Origin: Novosphingobium sp. JCM 18896
Lineage (GTDB): Bacteria; Pseudomonadota; Alphaproteobacteria; Sphingomonadales; Sphingomonadaceae
DNA length: 64,000 nucleotides
Reading direction: 5' to 3'
NCBI RefSeq assembly: GCF_025938095.1
Contig: NZ_JAPCZF010000002.1
Coordinates: forward strand, 496,001-560,000
The translations under genes were made by a program, and so were the position numbers. How positions within the stretch are numbered: position 1 is the first letter of the stretch; each line of letters starts with the position of its first letter. The notes under the pieces are model-generated. The model did no database searches. It saw only the letters and a program-made list of their open reading frames with translations, and was not told where the DNA came from. Shown in pieces: positions 16,143-25,439 of the stretch.

Positions 16143-18992
16143 ATGAGCGAGCGCGACTACAGATCGACCGTCTTCCTGCCGAAGACCGATTTCCCCATGA
16201 AGGCCGGGCTTCCGCAAAAGGAGCCGGGCATTCTTGCGCGCTGGCAGCAGCAGGACCTCTACAAGCAGCTGCGCGACGCCCGTCGCGGCCGCGAGCAGTT
16301 CATCCTTCACGACGGCCCGCCCTATGCCAACGGCGACATGCACATCGGCCACGCGCTCAACCATATCCTCAAGGACATGGTCGTGCGCACGCAGAGCCTG
16401 CTGGGCAAGGACGCGCCCTACGTTCCGGGCTGGGACTGTCACGGCCTGCCGATCGAGTGGAAGGTCGAGGAACAGTATCGCAAGAAGAAGCTCGACAAGG
16501 ACCAGGTCGATCCCGTCGAGTTCCGCGCCGAATGCCGCGCCTATGCGCAGCAGTGGGTCGACAAGCAGCGCGAGCAGCTCAAGCGGCTGGGCATCAACGG
16601 TGACTGGGACAATCCCTACCTGACGATGGACTTCCAGGCCGAGGCGACGATCGTCACCGAGCTGCTGAAGTTCGCCGAGACCGGCCAGCTCTATCGCGGC
16701 GCCAAGCCGGTGATGTGGTCGCCGGTCGAGAAGACCGCGCTGGCCGAGGCCGAAGTCGAGTACGAGGACATCACCTCGACCCAGATCGACGTCGGCTTCG
16801 AGATCGTCGACGCACCCGAGTGCCCCGAACTGGTCGGCGCCAAGGCGGTGATCTGGACGACCACGCCCTGGACGATCCCGACCAACCAGGCGATCGCCTA
16901 TGGCGCGCCGATCGACTACCTGCTGATCTCGGTCACCGGCCGCGAAGAGCGCTACATCGTCTCCGAGCCGCTGGTCGAAGGCTTCCTCAAGCGCATCGGC
17001 GCCGAGGGCTTCAAGATGGAGATGTACGTCAAGGGCCCGCTGCTCGAAGGCGCCACCGCGCGCCACCCGATGCACGCGCTTGGCGGCTTCTTCGCCAAGC
17101 CGCGCCCCTTCCTCAACGGCTCGGACTTCGTCACGACCGAGAGCGGTACCGGCCTCGTCCACATGGCACCCGACCACGGCGAGGACGACTTCCTGCTGTG
17201 CAAGAAGCACGGCATCGACCCGGTCTTCGCGGTCGAAGGCGACGGCAAGTACAAGCCCGAATGGCTGTGGCTCGGCGGCCAGGGATCGGTGATCAATCCC
17301 AAGTTCAACGCGCCCGACGGCCCGATCTGCTCGGACCTGCGCGAGAGCGGCGGGCTGCTCAGCGCTTCGGCCGACTACAAGCATTCGTATCCGCATTCGT
17401 GGCGCTCGAAGGCCAAGGTCATCTATCGCTGCACGCCGCAGTGGTTCGTGCCGATGGACCGCGAATCCGAGGCTCTGGTGCGCAGCGACGATCGCTATGC
17501 CCTGCTCGACGAGGTCATGCCGCCGACCCTGCGCACGGTCGCCAAGGACGCGATCGCCGACACGCGCTTCATCCCCGAGAAGGGGCGCAACCGCATCGGC
17601 GCCATGGTCGAAGGCCGCCCCGACTGGGTGCTGAGCCGCCAGCGCGCCTGGGGCGTGCCGATCACCTTGTTCGTCGATCGCAAGAGCGGCCAGTACCTGG
17701 CCGATCCCGCGGTCAACGCGCGGATCATCGCCGGCGTGCTGGCCGGCGGTGTCGACGCCTGGTCCGACGAGCGCGCGCAGGAATACCTGGGCGCCGACTA
17801 CCAGGCCGACGACTACGAGCGCGTCACCGACATCCTCGACGTCTGGTTCGATTCGGGTTCGACCCACGCCTTCGTGCTCGAGTCCGGCCGCTGGCCCGAC
17901 CTCGTGCGCCCCGAAGGCTACAAGGGCCCGCCGGCCGACCTCTATCTCGAAGGCAGCGACCAGCATCGCGGCTGGTTCCAGTCCTCGCTGCTCGAGAGCT
18001 GCGCGACGCGCGGCCACGCGCCCTACAAGGCGGTGCTGACCCACGGCTTCACGATGGATGCCAAGGGCATGAAGATGTCCAAGTCGCTGGGCAACACCAT
18101 CGACCCGCTCAAGGTCATGGAGACCAACGGCGCCGACATCATCCGCCTCTGGGCGCTGTCGGTCGACTATACCGAGGATCACCGCATCGGCGACGAGATC
18201 CTCAAGGGCGTCGCCGACCAGTACCGCAAGCTGCGCAACACCTTCCGCTACCTGCTCGGCGCGCTCGACGGCTTCGACGAGAGCGAGCGCCTGCCCGTCG
18301 ACGAGATGCCCGAGCTCGAGCGCTATGCGCTGCACCGCCTGTGGCAGCTCGACGGCGATCTCAAGCTCGCGGTCGCCGAGTTCGACTTCAACACCTACGT
18401 CCGCAAGCTCAGCGATTTCTGCAATGAAGACCTCTCGGCCTTCTTCTTCGACATCCGCAAGGACAGCCTCTACTGCGACGCCGCGACCGATCCCAAGCGT
18501 CGCGCCTATCGCACCGTGCTCGACCTGCTATTCCACGCGCTGGTCCGCTATGCCGCGCCGGTGCTGGTCTTCACCGCCGAGGAAGTCTGGCAGTCGCGCT
18601 ATCCCGACCAGGGCAGCGTCCACCTGCTCGAATGGCCCGAACTGCCCGCCTTCACCGAGGACGGCGAGAATGCGGGCCTGGCCGGCAAGTGGGAAGAGCT
18701 GCGCGCGCTACGTGCCCAGGTGCTCGAGGCGATCGAACCGCTGCGCCGCGAGAAGGTGCTCGGCTCGGGGCTCGAAGCCAATGTCACCGTGCCCGAGAGC
18801 GCACCGGAAGCCGACCTCGCCGAGCTGTTCATCACCGCGAAAGTCACGCGCGGGCAGGGCGAGGGCGTGACCGTCTCCCGCTCCGATGACCACAAGTGCG
18901 GCCGCTGCTGGCGCCTGCTTCCCGAAGTCAAGGAAGACGGCGATCTCTGCGATCGCTGCGACGACGTGGTGGGCGCGGACGCCGCGGCATGA
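16143..18992 (+). CDS. ileS: Isoleucyl-tRNA synthetase
   Basis: 949 residues, the standard length for bacterial IleRS. The class I HIGH motif appears as NGDMHIGHALNHIL (near residue 67) and the KMSKS loop as KGMKMSKSLGN. WDCHGLPIEWKVE and VWFDSGSTHAFV are family signatures, and an editing (CP1) insertion lies between. A C-terminal zinc ribbon has two Cys pairs, CGRC and CDRC. It charges tRNA-Ile. Start at ATG 16143 (MSERDYRSTVFLPKTDFPM). The stop overlaps the lspA start by four bases, a common alphaproteobacterial pairing. Confidence 0.97.
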   Translation: MSERDYRSTVFLPKTDFPMKAGLPQKEPGILARWQQQDLYKQLRDARRGREQFILHDGPPYANGDMHIGHALNHILKDMVVRTQSLLGKDAPYVPGWDCHGLPIEWKVEEQYRKKKLDKDQVDPVEFRAECRAYAQQWVDKQREQLKRLGINGDWDNPYLTMDFQAEATIVTELLKFAETGQLYRGAKPVMWSPVEKTALAEAEVEYEDITSTQIDVGFEIVDAPECPELVGAKAVIWTTTPWTIPTNQAIAYGAPIDYLLISVTGREERYIVSEPLVEGFLKRIGAEGFKMEMYVKGPLLEGATARHPMHALGGFFAKPRPFLNGSDFVTTESGTGLVHMAPDHGEDDFLLCKKHGIDPVFAVEGDGKYKPEWLWLGGQGSVINPKFNAPDGPICSDLRESGGLLSASADYKHSYPHSWRSKAKVIYRCTPQWFVPMDRESEALVRSDDRYALLDEVMPPTLRTVAKDAIADTRFIPEKGRNRIGAMVEGRPDWVLSRQRAWGVPITLFVDRKSGQYLADPAVNARIIAGVLAGGVDAWSDERAQEYLGADYQADDYERVTDILDVWFDSGSTHAFVLESGRWPDLVRPEGYKGPPADLYLEGSDQHRGWFQSSLLESCATRGHAPYKAVLTHGFTMDAKGMKMSKSLGNTIDPLKVMETNGADIIRLWALSVDYTEDHRIGDEILKGVADQYRKLRNTFRYLLGALDGFDESERLPVDEMPELERYALHRLWQLDGDLKLAVAEFDFNTYVRKLSDFCNEDLSAFFFDIRKDSLYCDAATDPKRRAYRTVLDLLFHALVRYAAPVLVFTAEEVWQSRYPDQGSVHLLEWPELPAFTEDGENAGLAGKWEELRALRAQVLEAIEPLRREKVLGSGLEANVTVPESAPEADLAELFITAKVTRGQGEGVTVSRSDDHKCGRCWRLLPEVKEDGDLCDRCDDVVGADAAA

Positions 18993-19522
18993 ACGCGCAA
19001 CAGCCGAATGTCCTGAAGCGACGCGTCATCGCGTTGATCGTCGCGGCGCTGGTCTTCGGCCTCGACCAGTGGGTCAAGATGCTGATGCTGGGCCATTTCG
19101 CCCTGCCCGACGTCGGCCAGATCCCCCTGCTCCCGTTCTTCAACCTGACCTGGACCGAGAACTACGGCGTCTCGCTGGGCATGCTCACCGCGCAGTCGGT
19201 CGAGATGCGCTACCTGCTGGTGGCGCTGACCAGCCTGATCTCGCTCGTCGTCTTCGTCTGGATGCTGCGCGAGAAGAGCTGGCCCGAACTGCTGGGGCTG
19301 GCCTTCGTCCTCGGCGGCGCGATCGGCAACATTCGCGACCGCTTCACGCGCGGCTACGTGATCGACTATGCGGATTTCCACATCGGCGATTTCCGCCCCT
19401 TCCTGATCTTCAACATCGCCGACGCCGCCATCACCATCGGCGTCCTGATTATCCTTGCCCGGTCCCTGTTTTCGCGCGAGAAGCCGAAGCCCGAAACCGA
19501 GCAGGCCGCTCCGGAGAGCTAA
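18989..19522 (+). CDS. lspA: Prolipoprotein signal peptidase LspA
   Basis: 177 residues from ATG 18989, overlapping the ileS stop. Four membrane segments are visible. The catalytic aspartates of the family are in GNIRDRFTRGYVIDY and in FNIADAAITIG. FGLDQWVKMLMLGH and FNLTWTENYGVSLGML are the conserved N-terminal motifs. It cleaves lipoprotein signal peptides at the inner membrane. The ileS-lspA operon continues into a gene for a predicted lipoprotein three bases after its stop. Confidence 0.96.
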   Translation: MNAQQPNVLKRRVIALIVAALVFGLDQWVKMLMLGHFALPDVGQIPLLPFFNLTWTENYGVSLGMLTAQSVEMRYLLVALTSLISLVVFVWMLREKSWPELLGLAFVLGGAIGNIRDRFTRGYVIDYADFHIGDFRPFLIFNIADAAITIGVLIILARSLFSREKPKPETEQAAPES

Positions 19523-19525
19523 GAC

Positions 19526-19942
19526 ATGCGCAAGACCACCACCCTTCTTTGTGTCGCGACCGCTTCGGCGCTGCTCGCCGGCTGTGGTGGCGGCGGGCTG
19601 TTCAACCGCGACCGGCCCGACGAATTCGCCGTCCAGCGCCAGTCGCCGCTGGTGGTTCCGCCCGATTTCGCGCTGACCCCGCCGCAGCAGGGCGCGCCGC
19701 GTCCGGTCGACGGCGGCATCCGCCAGCAGACGCTCGACGCGCTGTTCGGCGGCCCGGCCCAGCGCAGCGAGATCGAGAAGAACACGATCGGCCGCGCCGG
19801 CACCGCCGCGCCGGGCATCCGTTCGAGCGTGGGCGACAACCAGACCAACACCGTCGCCAAGGGCGAGGTGACCCGCGACATCCTGGCCGCGCCGCAAGGC
19901 GACGGCCGCGAGGCCCAGGCCGGCGTCGGCGCCAGCAGCTAA
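19526..19942 (+). CDS. DUF3035 lipoprotein (BamF-like)
   Basis: 138 residues with a lipoprotein signal peptide ending in LLAGC (lipobox Cys 20). The conserved segment RPDEFAVQRQSPLVVPPDF marks the DUF3035 family of Alphaproteobacteria. Some members have been described as BamF, an accessory lipoprotein of the outer-membrane barrel assembly complex. The rest is polar and low in complexity. It follows lspA by three bases, so it is processed by the enzyme encoded upstream in the same operon. The BamF role here is by family only. Confidence 0.8.
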   Translation: MRKTTTLLCVATASALLAGCGGGGLFNRDRPDEFAVQRQSPLVVPPDFALTPPQQGAPRPVDGGIRQQTLDALFGGPAQRSEIEKNTIGRAGTAAPGIRSSVGDNQTNTVAKGEVTRDILAAPQGDGREAQAGVGASS

Positions 19943-19978
19943 GACACGCGCCGCGCGCCCGCTCGGGCGCGCCGTCTT
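19941..19978 (+). terminator. Hairpin after the DUF3035 gene
   Basis: A GC-rich palindrome (GCGCGCCCG-CT-CGGGCGCGC, 19953-19972) is flanked by a second short pair AAGAC / GTCTT. It starts at the stop codon of the lipoprotein gene. There is no long T-run, so intrinsic termination is likely but not certain. It separates the ileS operon from the EF-hand gene. Confidence 0.55.
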
Positions 19979-20074
19979 CCCGCGACAATTCGCGACCATT
20001 TCCCAAATTGCGCGCGCGCTGCGCCTGCGCCATGCGAGACGCAGGCGGGCTTTCCGCCTTGGGAAGACGATGAC

Positions 20075-20512
20075 ATGAAGCATGTGACGATTGCCGCCGC
20101 GGCGCTGGCCGCGAGCCTTGCCGGTGCCGCTCTGGCCCAGCCGTTCCCCGATCCTTACGGCGATGCCACCGTCGCGCGCGCCGACGAAGAGGCCAAGGCC
20201 GGCGAGCGCTTCGCCGCGGCCGACACCAATCACGACGGCGCGATCTCCGAAGACGAACTCGAAGCCGCGGCCCAGGGCCAGCGCGGTCCGGGTGGCGGCG
20301 GCCTGCGCCGCGCCGATGCCAACGAGGACGGCAAGATCACCAAGGACGAATTCGTCGCCGCGCAGTTGCGCCGCTTCGACATGCAGGATGCGAACAAGGA
20401 CGGTCAGCTGACCAAGGCCGAACGCGATGCCTTCCGCGCCGAGCGCATGCGCAATGGCCCCGGAGGCGGGAACGGTGGTGGCGGTTGGGGCGGCCCTCCC
20501 CCGGGCCAGTGA
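20075..20512 (+). CDS. Secreted EF-hand calcium-binding protein
   Basis: 145 residues: signal peptide (IAAAALAASLAGAALAQ), then three EF-hand-type loops, DTNHDGAISEDE (about residue 49), DANEDGKITKDE (about 88) and DANKDGQLTKAE (about 108). Each has the DxNxDGxI pattern with an acidic residue at position 12. The tail is Gly/Pro-rich. It is probably periplasmic and binds calcium. No enzymatic domain is present. It stands alone between two hairpin regions. Confidence 0.85.
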   Translation: MKHVTIAAAALAASLAGAALAQPFPDPYGDATVARADEEAKAGERFAAADTNHDGAISEDELEAAAQGQRGPGGGGLRRADANEDGKITKDEFVAAQLRRFDMQDANKDGQLTKAERDAFRAERMRNGPGGGNGGGGWGGPPPGQ

Positions 20513-20575
20513 TACCCGCCAGCCAGGGATCATCGCTGGCGATTGATCCAATTCGGATCGTTCAGCATGCTAAAC

Positions 20576-20674
20576 GCCCGATCTCCAAGGAGGTCGGGCT
20601 TAAACCAGGGTTTGCGGTGACGTTCTGTTAACTGGGCGCCCACCGGATGGCCATGTTCCGATGCCGGGCGCCCA
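20576..20674. terminator. Two hairpins between convergent genes
   Basis: The intergenic stretch 20513-20688 holds two inverted repeats. The first is GCCCGATCTCC-AA-GGAGGTCGGGC (20576-20599, one wobble pair). The second has arms TGGGCGCCC (20633-20641) and GGGCGCCCA (20666-20674). They lie between the end of the EF-hand gene and the end of the convergent small gene, consistent with transcription termination from both sides. No T-run is present. Confidence 0.5.
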
Positions 20675-20688
20675 AACCCCGACGGCTT

Positions 20689-20838
20689 TCAGCTCCAGCG
20701 GAACAGGCGCGCCAGCAGGCTCGGTTCTTCCATCGGCCGGATCGGCCCGTGCACCTTGCGACGCATGCTCGGATCCAGTGCCTGGCGCGGCTTCGCCGAT
20801 CGATCCGACGGGCCGCTGTGAATGCTGATGTTCGACAT
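20689..20838 (-). CDS. Small unknown protein
   Basis: 49 residues from ATG 20838, with GGGAGG 5 bases upstream, a strong ribosome binding site. The protein is basic and ends in a hydrophobic-aromatic tail (EPSLLARLFRWS). The segment MRRKVHGPIRPMEEPSLLAR looks conserved-like. I do not recognise a named family. No membrane segment. It is separated from the next minus-strand gene (21004) by that gene's terminator, so it has its own promoter. Confidence 0.55.
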   Translation of the reverse strand: MSNISIHSGPSDRSAKPRQALDPSMRRKVHGPIRPMEEPSLLARLFRWS

Positions 20839-20950
20839 AGGAGCCTCCCTCGACGGATGCCCTTCCCGCAATCCGGCTAAGCTATCGTCAACCCCGCGCC
20901 GCGATAATACCTGGCGCGGGCTTCGGGTTCCCCAAAAGCACCCCGGCCGC

Positions 20951-20984
20951 AAAAGAAAAGGGCGGGCCCAGCGGACCCGCCCTT
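20951..20984 (-). terminator. Intrinsic terminator after the CsgG-like gene
   Basis: Read on the minus strand, AAGGGCGGG (20976-20984) pairs with CCCGCCCTT (20958-20966) across a 9-base loop. It is followed by TTCTTTT, a near-continuous T-run. It lies about 20 bases past the stop of the gene ending at 21004. Confidence 0.8.
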
Positions 20985-21003
20985 CGCAAACCTCTGAACG
21001 CGC

Positions 21004-21789
21004 TCAGTTCGCGCGCGGCGCCGCCGCCGAAGCGTTGTCGGGCAGGCCGCCGAGCTGGGTGACCAGCTTGGTATAGGCATCGAGATAGGCGAGCACGATG
21101 ATCTGGCCGATCGCCGTGTCCTGATAGCCGCCACCGCCGGCCCCGGCGAAGGTGCCCCAGAACGAGCCGCCGCCGCCACCGCCGCCGAAGCTGACGTCGG
21201 ACTTGCGGGCATAACCCTCGGTCAGCGCCTCTTCCTCGGTGGTGCGGGCGTTGACGATCGAGAGCGTGACGTTGGCCTCGCCCTTCTTCACGCTGATGCC
21301 GCCGGCGATCGCGCCGAAGCCGCGACCGAACAGGCCGCCGCCGATCGAGCCGAGCACGGCACCGGCGCCGCCGCCACCCGAGTTGCGGTTGGCCGAGACG
21401 ATGTTCGGCTCGAGGAAATAGTCGGCCGCGCGGACCTGGCCGCGGCCCAGGTTCGAGCCCTTCTGCAGTTCGCCGTCATCGGCGAGCGCGCGCTCCATCG
21501 CGCGGCTCTGCATCGAGCGGCCGCGGTTGACGAGCGTGAAGCAGCCCGACTGCTGGACGAAGACGCGCAGGATCTGCTCGGGGCTGCCGAGGTTGAATTC
21601 GCGCCACCACTGGTTGTCGGGCTCGACGATCGCGAGCGCGCCGAGCCGGCGGCTGCAGCGCGGAATTTCCTGCGTCTCGCGGCTCTGCTGCTGGCGGGCC
21701 GACGACCCCTTGGTATCCTTGGCCCCAGCCACCGAACCGCCGCCGATGGCGACAGCGAGCGCAGCCACCCCACAGACGAATTTCTTCAT
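21004..21789 (-). CDS. CsgG/HfaB-like secreted protein
   Basis: 261 residues from ATG 21789; AAGGAG lies 8 bases upstream, while the start at 21813 has none. A signal peptide (FVCGVAALAVAIGGGSVAGA) is followed by a domain related to CsgG-type proteins: CSRRLGALAIVEPDN, then RVFVQQSGCFTLVNRGRSMQ, and DYFLEPNIVSA near residue 130. Gly-rich loops (SGGGGAGAVLGSIGGGLFG) and NARTTEEEALTEGYARK follow, as in CsgG-type fold proteins. No lipobox Cys was found at the signal peptide end, unlike true CsgG. Its role in secretion or surface attachment is unproven. Confidence 0.65.
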   Translation of the reverse strand: MKKFVCGVAALAVAIGGGSVAGAKDTKGSSARQQQSRETQEIPRCSRRLGALAIVEPDNQWWREFNLGSPEQILRVFVQQSGCFTLVNRGRSMQSRAMERALADDGELQKGSNLGRGQVRAADYFLEPNIVSANRNSGGGGAGAVLGSIGGGLFGRGFGAIAGGISVKKGEANVTLSIVNARTTEEEALTEGYARKSDVSFGGGGGGGSFWGTFAGAGGGGYQDTAIGQIIVLAYLDAYTKLVTQLGGLPDNASAAAPRAN

Positions 21790-21918
21790 CAATCCAACTC
21801 CTTGCATGGGCACGACGGCCCATTTCGGGCCTTAGCCCTTACCCCGAATAGCGATAGATGCTGAGCGCCCGTTTCGCCGGTCATAGCCCGCTTTGAGCGC
21901 TGCGCAAATGTGGAAATA

Positions 21919-22794
21919 TCAGCGGGATGGGACAGCTTTCGCGCCGCCGACCGCCATGTTGTCGATCAGCCGCGCCCGCCCGATCCGCGCCGCGACGAAC
22001 AGCCGCGCACCATGCTCGCCGAGCGCGACGACGGGCCGCAGCCGATCGGGATCGCGCAGCTCGACATAGTCGACCGAGACGAAACCCGCCGCGAGCAATT
22101 CGCGCGCGACCTCGTCGAGCACCGACCCGACATCGCCGCCCGCCTCGAGCGCGGCGATGGCCTTGTGCATCGCCGCGGGCAGCGCCTCCGCCCGCGCGCG
22201 TTCGTCGGCCGTGAGGTAGCCGTTGCGCGAACTCATCGCCAAGCCGTCCGCCTCGCGCACCGTGGCGACGCCGTGGATGGCATCGGCATAGGGCGCCACC
22301 AGATCGAGATCGCGTGCCATGCGGCGGATCACCGCGAGCTGCTGCCAGTCCTTCTCGCCGAAGAAGGCCATGTCGGGGCGCACCTGGTTGAACAGCTTGC
22401 AGACCACCGTGGCGACGCCGTCGAAATGGCCGGGCCGCGCCGCGCCGCAGAGCTCTTCGCTGACGCCGGAGACCGAGACGTTGGTGGCATAGCCGGCCGG
22501 GTACATGACCTCGACCGTCGGTGCCCAGACGAGCGAAACACCCTCGCCCGCCAGCAGTTCGAGATCGCGCTCGCGCGGGCGCGGATAGGCGTCGAGATCC
22601 TCGCCGACGCCGAACTGGCGCGGGTTGACGAAGATCGAGGCGACGACGTGCGCGGCCCGCTGCCGGGCCTCGCGCACCAGGGTCAGATGGCCCTCGTGGA
22701 GCGCGCCCATCGTCGGCACGATGGCCACCGGCCCATCGGCGCGCAGTCCCTCTACGGCACGGCGCAGTGGATCAAGCTGGTCGACGGTTTGCAT
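21919..22794 (-). CDS. panC: Pantoate-beta-alanine ligase
   Basis: 291 residues from ATG 22794 (MQTVDQLDPLRRAVEGLRAD). The nucleotidyltransferase motif VPTMGALHEGHLTLVREAR is near residue 26. NPRQFGVGEDLDAYPR, FFGEKDWQQLAVIRRM and SSRNGYLTADER are the usual PanC signatures. It joins pantoate and beta-alanine to make pantothenate, a coenzyme A precursor. The gene is divergent from mipZ with about 100 bases between starts. The upstream methionine at 22878 would give a non-conserved N-terminal extension and was rejected. Confidence 0.95.
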   Translation of the reverse strand: MQTVDQLDPLRRAVEGLRADGPVAIVPTMGALHEGHLTLVREARQRAAHVVASIFVNPRQFGVGEDLDAYPRPRERDLELLAGEGVSLVWAPTVEVMYPAGYATNVSVSGVSEELCGAARPGHFDGVATVVCKLFNQVRPDMAFFGEKDWQQLAVIRRMARDLDLVAPYADAIHGVATVREADGLAMSSRNGYLTADERARAEALPAAMHKAIAALEAGGDVGSVLDEVARELLAAGFVSVDYVELRDPDRLRPVVALGEHGARLFVAARIGRARLIDNMAVGGAKAVPSR

Positions 22795-22897
22795 GGGCCA
22801 TGCCCCTCCGATATGAGCTGTGGAGCGGCCCGCTCTGCCAGCCCGCCCGGCAGATGGCCAGCGACAGTTTCGCGGCAACAGTTTGAGAAAGAGTACC

Positions 22898-23722
22898 GTG
22901 GCTCCTCATCGCATCGTCTTCGCCAACGAGAAGGGCGGCACCGGCAAGTCGACCACTGCCGTCCACGTCGCCATCGCGCTCGCCTATCAGGGCGCCAAGG
23001 TCGCGGCGATCGATCTCGATCCGCGCCAGCGCACGCTGCACCGCTATCTCGAGAACCGCACCGAGACGATCCGCCGCCGCGAGATCGACCTGCCGATGGC
23101 GCGCTTCGATGTGTTCAACGGTGCCGAGACCGGCGCCGGCGTCGACGAGCTTGAAGCCCTGGCCGCCGAAGTCGGCGAAGGCATGGACTTCCTGCTGTTC
23201 GACACGCCGGGCCGCGACGATCCCTTCGCGCGCCACGTCGCCACCACGGCCGATACCCTGGTGACCCCGCTCAACGACAGCTTCGTCGACTTCGACCTGA
23301 TCGGTCAGGTCGATGCCGAGACCTTCAAGGTCCGCCGCCTGTCGTTCTATGCCGAGCTGATCTGGGAAGCGCGCAAGAAGCGCGCGATGGCGACGATCAA
23401 GGACCAGCGCCGCGAGATGGACTGGGTGGTCGTGCGCAACCGCACGGGCTTCACCGAGGCGCGCAACATGCGCCGCATCGAGCAGGCGCTGACCGAGCTG
23501 TCGAAGCGGGTCGGCTTCCGCGTCACCGGCGGCCTGTCCGAACGCGTGATCTATCGCGAGCTGTTCCCCTCGGGCCTGACCCTGCTCGACAAGGGCCATC
23601 TCGGCGAGCTCGGCACCAGCCATCTCGTCGCGCGCCAGGAGCTGCGCCAGCTGATCGCGGGGCTCAACCTGCCCACCCCGGCGCAGCGGCAGAAGGAGCT
23701 GGCGCTCGCCGAGCCGGCGTGA
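22898..23722 (+). CDS. mipZ: MipZ-like division-plane ATPase (ParA superfamily)
   Basis: 274 residues from GTG 22898. The deviant Walker A motif FANEKGGTGKSTTAVH is at the N-terminus, followed by AIDLDPRQRTLHRYLENR, which resembles the corresponding MipZ segment. LLFDTPGRDDP forms the Walker B-type region. FVDFDLIGQVD and NDSFVDFD, and RVIYRELFPSGLTLLD near the end, are strongly MipZ-like. In Caulobacter, MipZ forms a gradient from the pole and inhibits FtsZ assembly. The start is chosen by similarity to MipZ; only weak AAAGAG precedes it. Confidence 0.88.
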   Translation: MAPHRIVFANEKGGTGKSTTAVHVAIALAYQGAKVAAIDLDPRQRTLHRYLENRTETIRRREIDLPMARFDVFNGAETGAGVDELEALAAEVGEGMDFLLFDTPGRDDPFARHVATTADTLVTPLNDSFVDFDLIGQVDAETFKVRRLSFYAELIWEARKKRAMATIKDQRREMDWVVVRNRTGFTEARNMRRIEQALTELSKRVGFRVTGGLSERVIYRELFPSGLTLLDKGHLGELGTSHLVARQELRQLIAGLNLPTPAQRQKELALAEPA

Positions 23723-23732
23723 GCCAGAACCG

Positions 23733-24008
23733 ATGAAATTCCTTCTCCTCATCGCGCTCGGCGTGCTGGCTTTTCGCTTGGTCGCAGGGCGCTGGCCATG
23801 GGAACCGCGGCGTGTTCCCACGCGTTCCGGGGCCAAGCAAGCCCGCGTCCTGCTCGGGGTGGGCGAGGGCGCCAGCCGAGAACAGATCATCGAAGCGCAC
23901 CGGCGGCTCGTGACCCAAGTCCATCCGGACAAGGGCGGCACGAGCGAACTGGTGCATGAAGCCAATTCTGCGCGCGACCTGCTGCTTGCCGAGCTGCCGG
24001 TCCGCTAG
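23733..24008 (+). CDS. Membrane-anchored J-domain protein
   Basis: 91 residues. One N-terminal membrane segment ([17 protein letters not shown]) is followed by a compact J domain with the key HPDKGG motif ([20 protein letters not shown]). The domain looks like the TIM14/DnaJ-type co-chaperone class. It starts ten bases after mipZ on the same strand. The HPD motif indicates a partner Hsp70 (DnaK). The specific role is unknown. Confidence 0.85.
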   Translation: MKFLLLIALGVLAFRLVAGRWPWEPRRVPTRSGAKQARVLLGVGEGASREQIIEAHRRLVTQVHPDKGGTSELVHEANSARDLLLAELPVR

Positions 24009-24024
24009 AGGACCAGGAGCAGCA

Positions 24025-25428
24025 ATGACGCACACATTTCACCCGACGGTTCTTCGGGAATACGACATCCGCGGCATCATCGGCCAGACGCTCGACGTCG
24101 AGGACGCGCGCGCGATCGGGCGCGGCTTCGCGACCCTGCTGCGCCGCGCCGGCGGCACCAAGGTCGCGGTCGGCTATGACGGGCGCGTGTCTTCGCCGAT
24201 TCTCGAGGATGCGCTGGTCGAAGGCCTGACCGGCAGCGGTGTCGACGTCGTGCGGATCGGCATGGGGCCGACGCCGATGCTCTATTACGCGGCCGCCTCA
24301 GCGGAAGATGTCGATGGCGGCATTCAGATAACCGGCAGCCATAACCCCGCCAACTACAATGGCTTCAAGATGGTGTTTCAGGGGCGTCCGTTCTTCGGCG
24401 ACGACATCCTCGAACTCGGCCGGCTGGCGGCGGCGGGCGACTGGATGCACGGCAACGGCACCAGCGAGCGGCGCGAAGTGCTCGACGAATATATCGACCG
24501 GCTGCTCGAAGGGCTCGACGGCGTCGACCGCGACTGGCTCTCGACCCTGCGCATCGCCTGGGACGCCGGCAACGGCGCCACCGGTCCCAGCCTCGAGAAG
24601 CTTACCGCCAAGCTGCCGGGCGAGCACCATCTGCTGTTCACCGAAGTCGACGGGCGTTTTCCCAACCATCATCCTGATCCTACTGAGGAGAAGAATCTCG
24701 CGGATCTCAAGGCGATCGTCGCCGAGAAGAAGCTCGATTTCGGACTGGCATTCGACGGTGACGGCGACCGCATCGGTGCGATCGACGGCGAGGGCCGGGT
24801 GATCTGGGGCGACCAGTTGCTGATGATCTATGCCGAGGACGTGCTGCGCGACCTGCCCGGCGCCACGATCATCGCCGATGTGAAAGCCTCGCGCGCCTTG
24901 TTCGAGCGCGTCGAGGAGCTCGGCGGCAAACCGCTGATGTGGAAGACCGGACACAGCCTGATCAAGTCCAAAATGAAGGAAACCCACGCCCCGCTCGCCG
25001 GCGAGATGAGCGGCCACGTGTTCTTCGCGCACAAGTATTACGGCTACGACGATGCGCTCTATGCCGCGATCCGGCTGATCGCCGCCTCGGCGCGGCTGGG
25101 CAAGTCGGTTACCGAACTGCGCGGTGCGATGCCCGCGCTGATCAACACGCCCGAGCTGCGCTTCCAGGTCGACGAGAGCCGCAAGTTCGCGGTGGTCGAC
25201 GAGGTCAAGGAACGCCTCAAGGCCTCTGGCGCAGACGTCGACGCCACCGACGGCGTGCGTGTCTCCACCCCCGACGGCTGGTGGCTGCTGCGCGCCTCGA
25301 ACACGCAGGACGTGCTCGTCGCCCGCGCCGAGAGCAGCGACCAGGCTGGGCTCGACCGTCTGATGGCCGAGATCGACGCGCAGCTTGCGCAGTCCGGTCT
25401 CGAGCGCGGAGAGCAGGCGGGGCACTGA
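24025..25428 (+). CDS. Phosphomannomutase/phosphoglucomutase
   Basis: 467 residues from ATG 24025, with AGGAG a few bases upstream. The alpha-D-phosphohexomutase family is clear: catalytic serine loop [15 protein letters not shown] (near residue 105), metal-binding loop [13 protein letters not shown] (near 250), sugar-binding loop GEMSGHVFF (near 330). It interconverts hexose 1- and 6-phosphates for nucleotide sugar and cell-surface polysaccharide synthesis. Whether the preferred substrate is mannose or glucose is not decidable here; length and motifs fit bifunctional AlgC/ManB-type enzymes. Confidence 0.92.
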   Translation: MTHTFHPTVLREYDIRGIIGQTLDVEDARAIGRGFATLLRRAGGTKVAVGYDGRVSSPILEDALVEGLTGSGVDVVRIGMGPTPMLYYAAASAEDVDGGIQITGSHNPANYNGFKMVFQGRPFFGDDILELGRLAAAGDWMHGNGTSERREVLDEYIDRLLEGLDGVDRDWLSTLRIAWDAGNGATGPSLEKLTAKLPGEHHLLFTEVDGRFPNHHPDPTEEKNLADLKAIVAEKKLDFGLAFDGDGDRIGAIDGEGRVIWGDQLLMIYAEDVLRDLPGATIIADVKASRALFERVEELGGKPLMWKTGHSLIKSKMKETHAPLAGEMSGHVFFAHKYYGYDDALYAAIRLIAASARLGKSVTELRGAMPALINTPELRFQVDESRKFAVVDEVKERLKASGADVDATDGVRVSTPDGWWLLRASNTQDVLVARAESSDQAGLDRLMAEIDAQLAQSGLERGEQAGH

Positions 25429-25439
25429 TATAGTACCCT

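Noticed and set aside
16113..18335. 740-residue minus-strand ORF opposite ileS
   Set aside because: Codon-biased GC-rich shadow of a clear isoleucyl-tRNA synthetase; the product is low-complexity with no motif.
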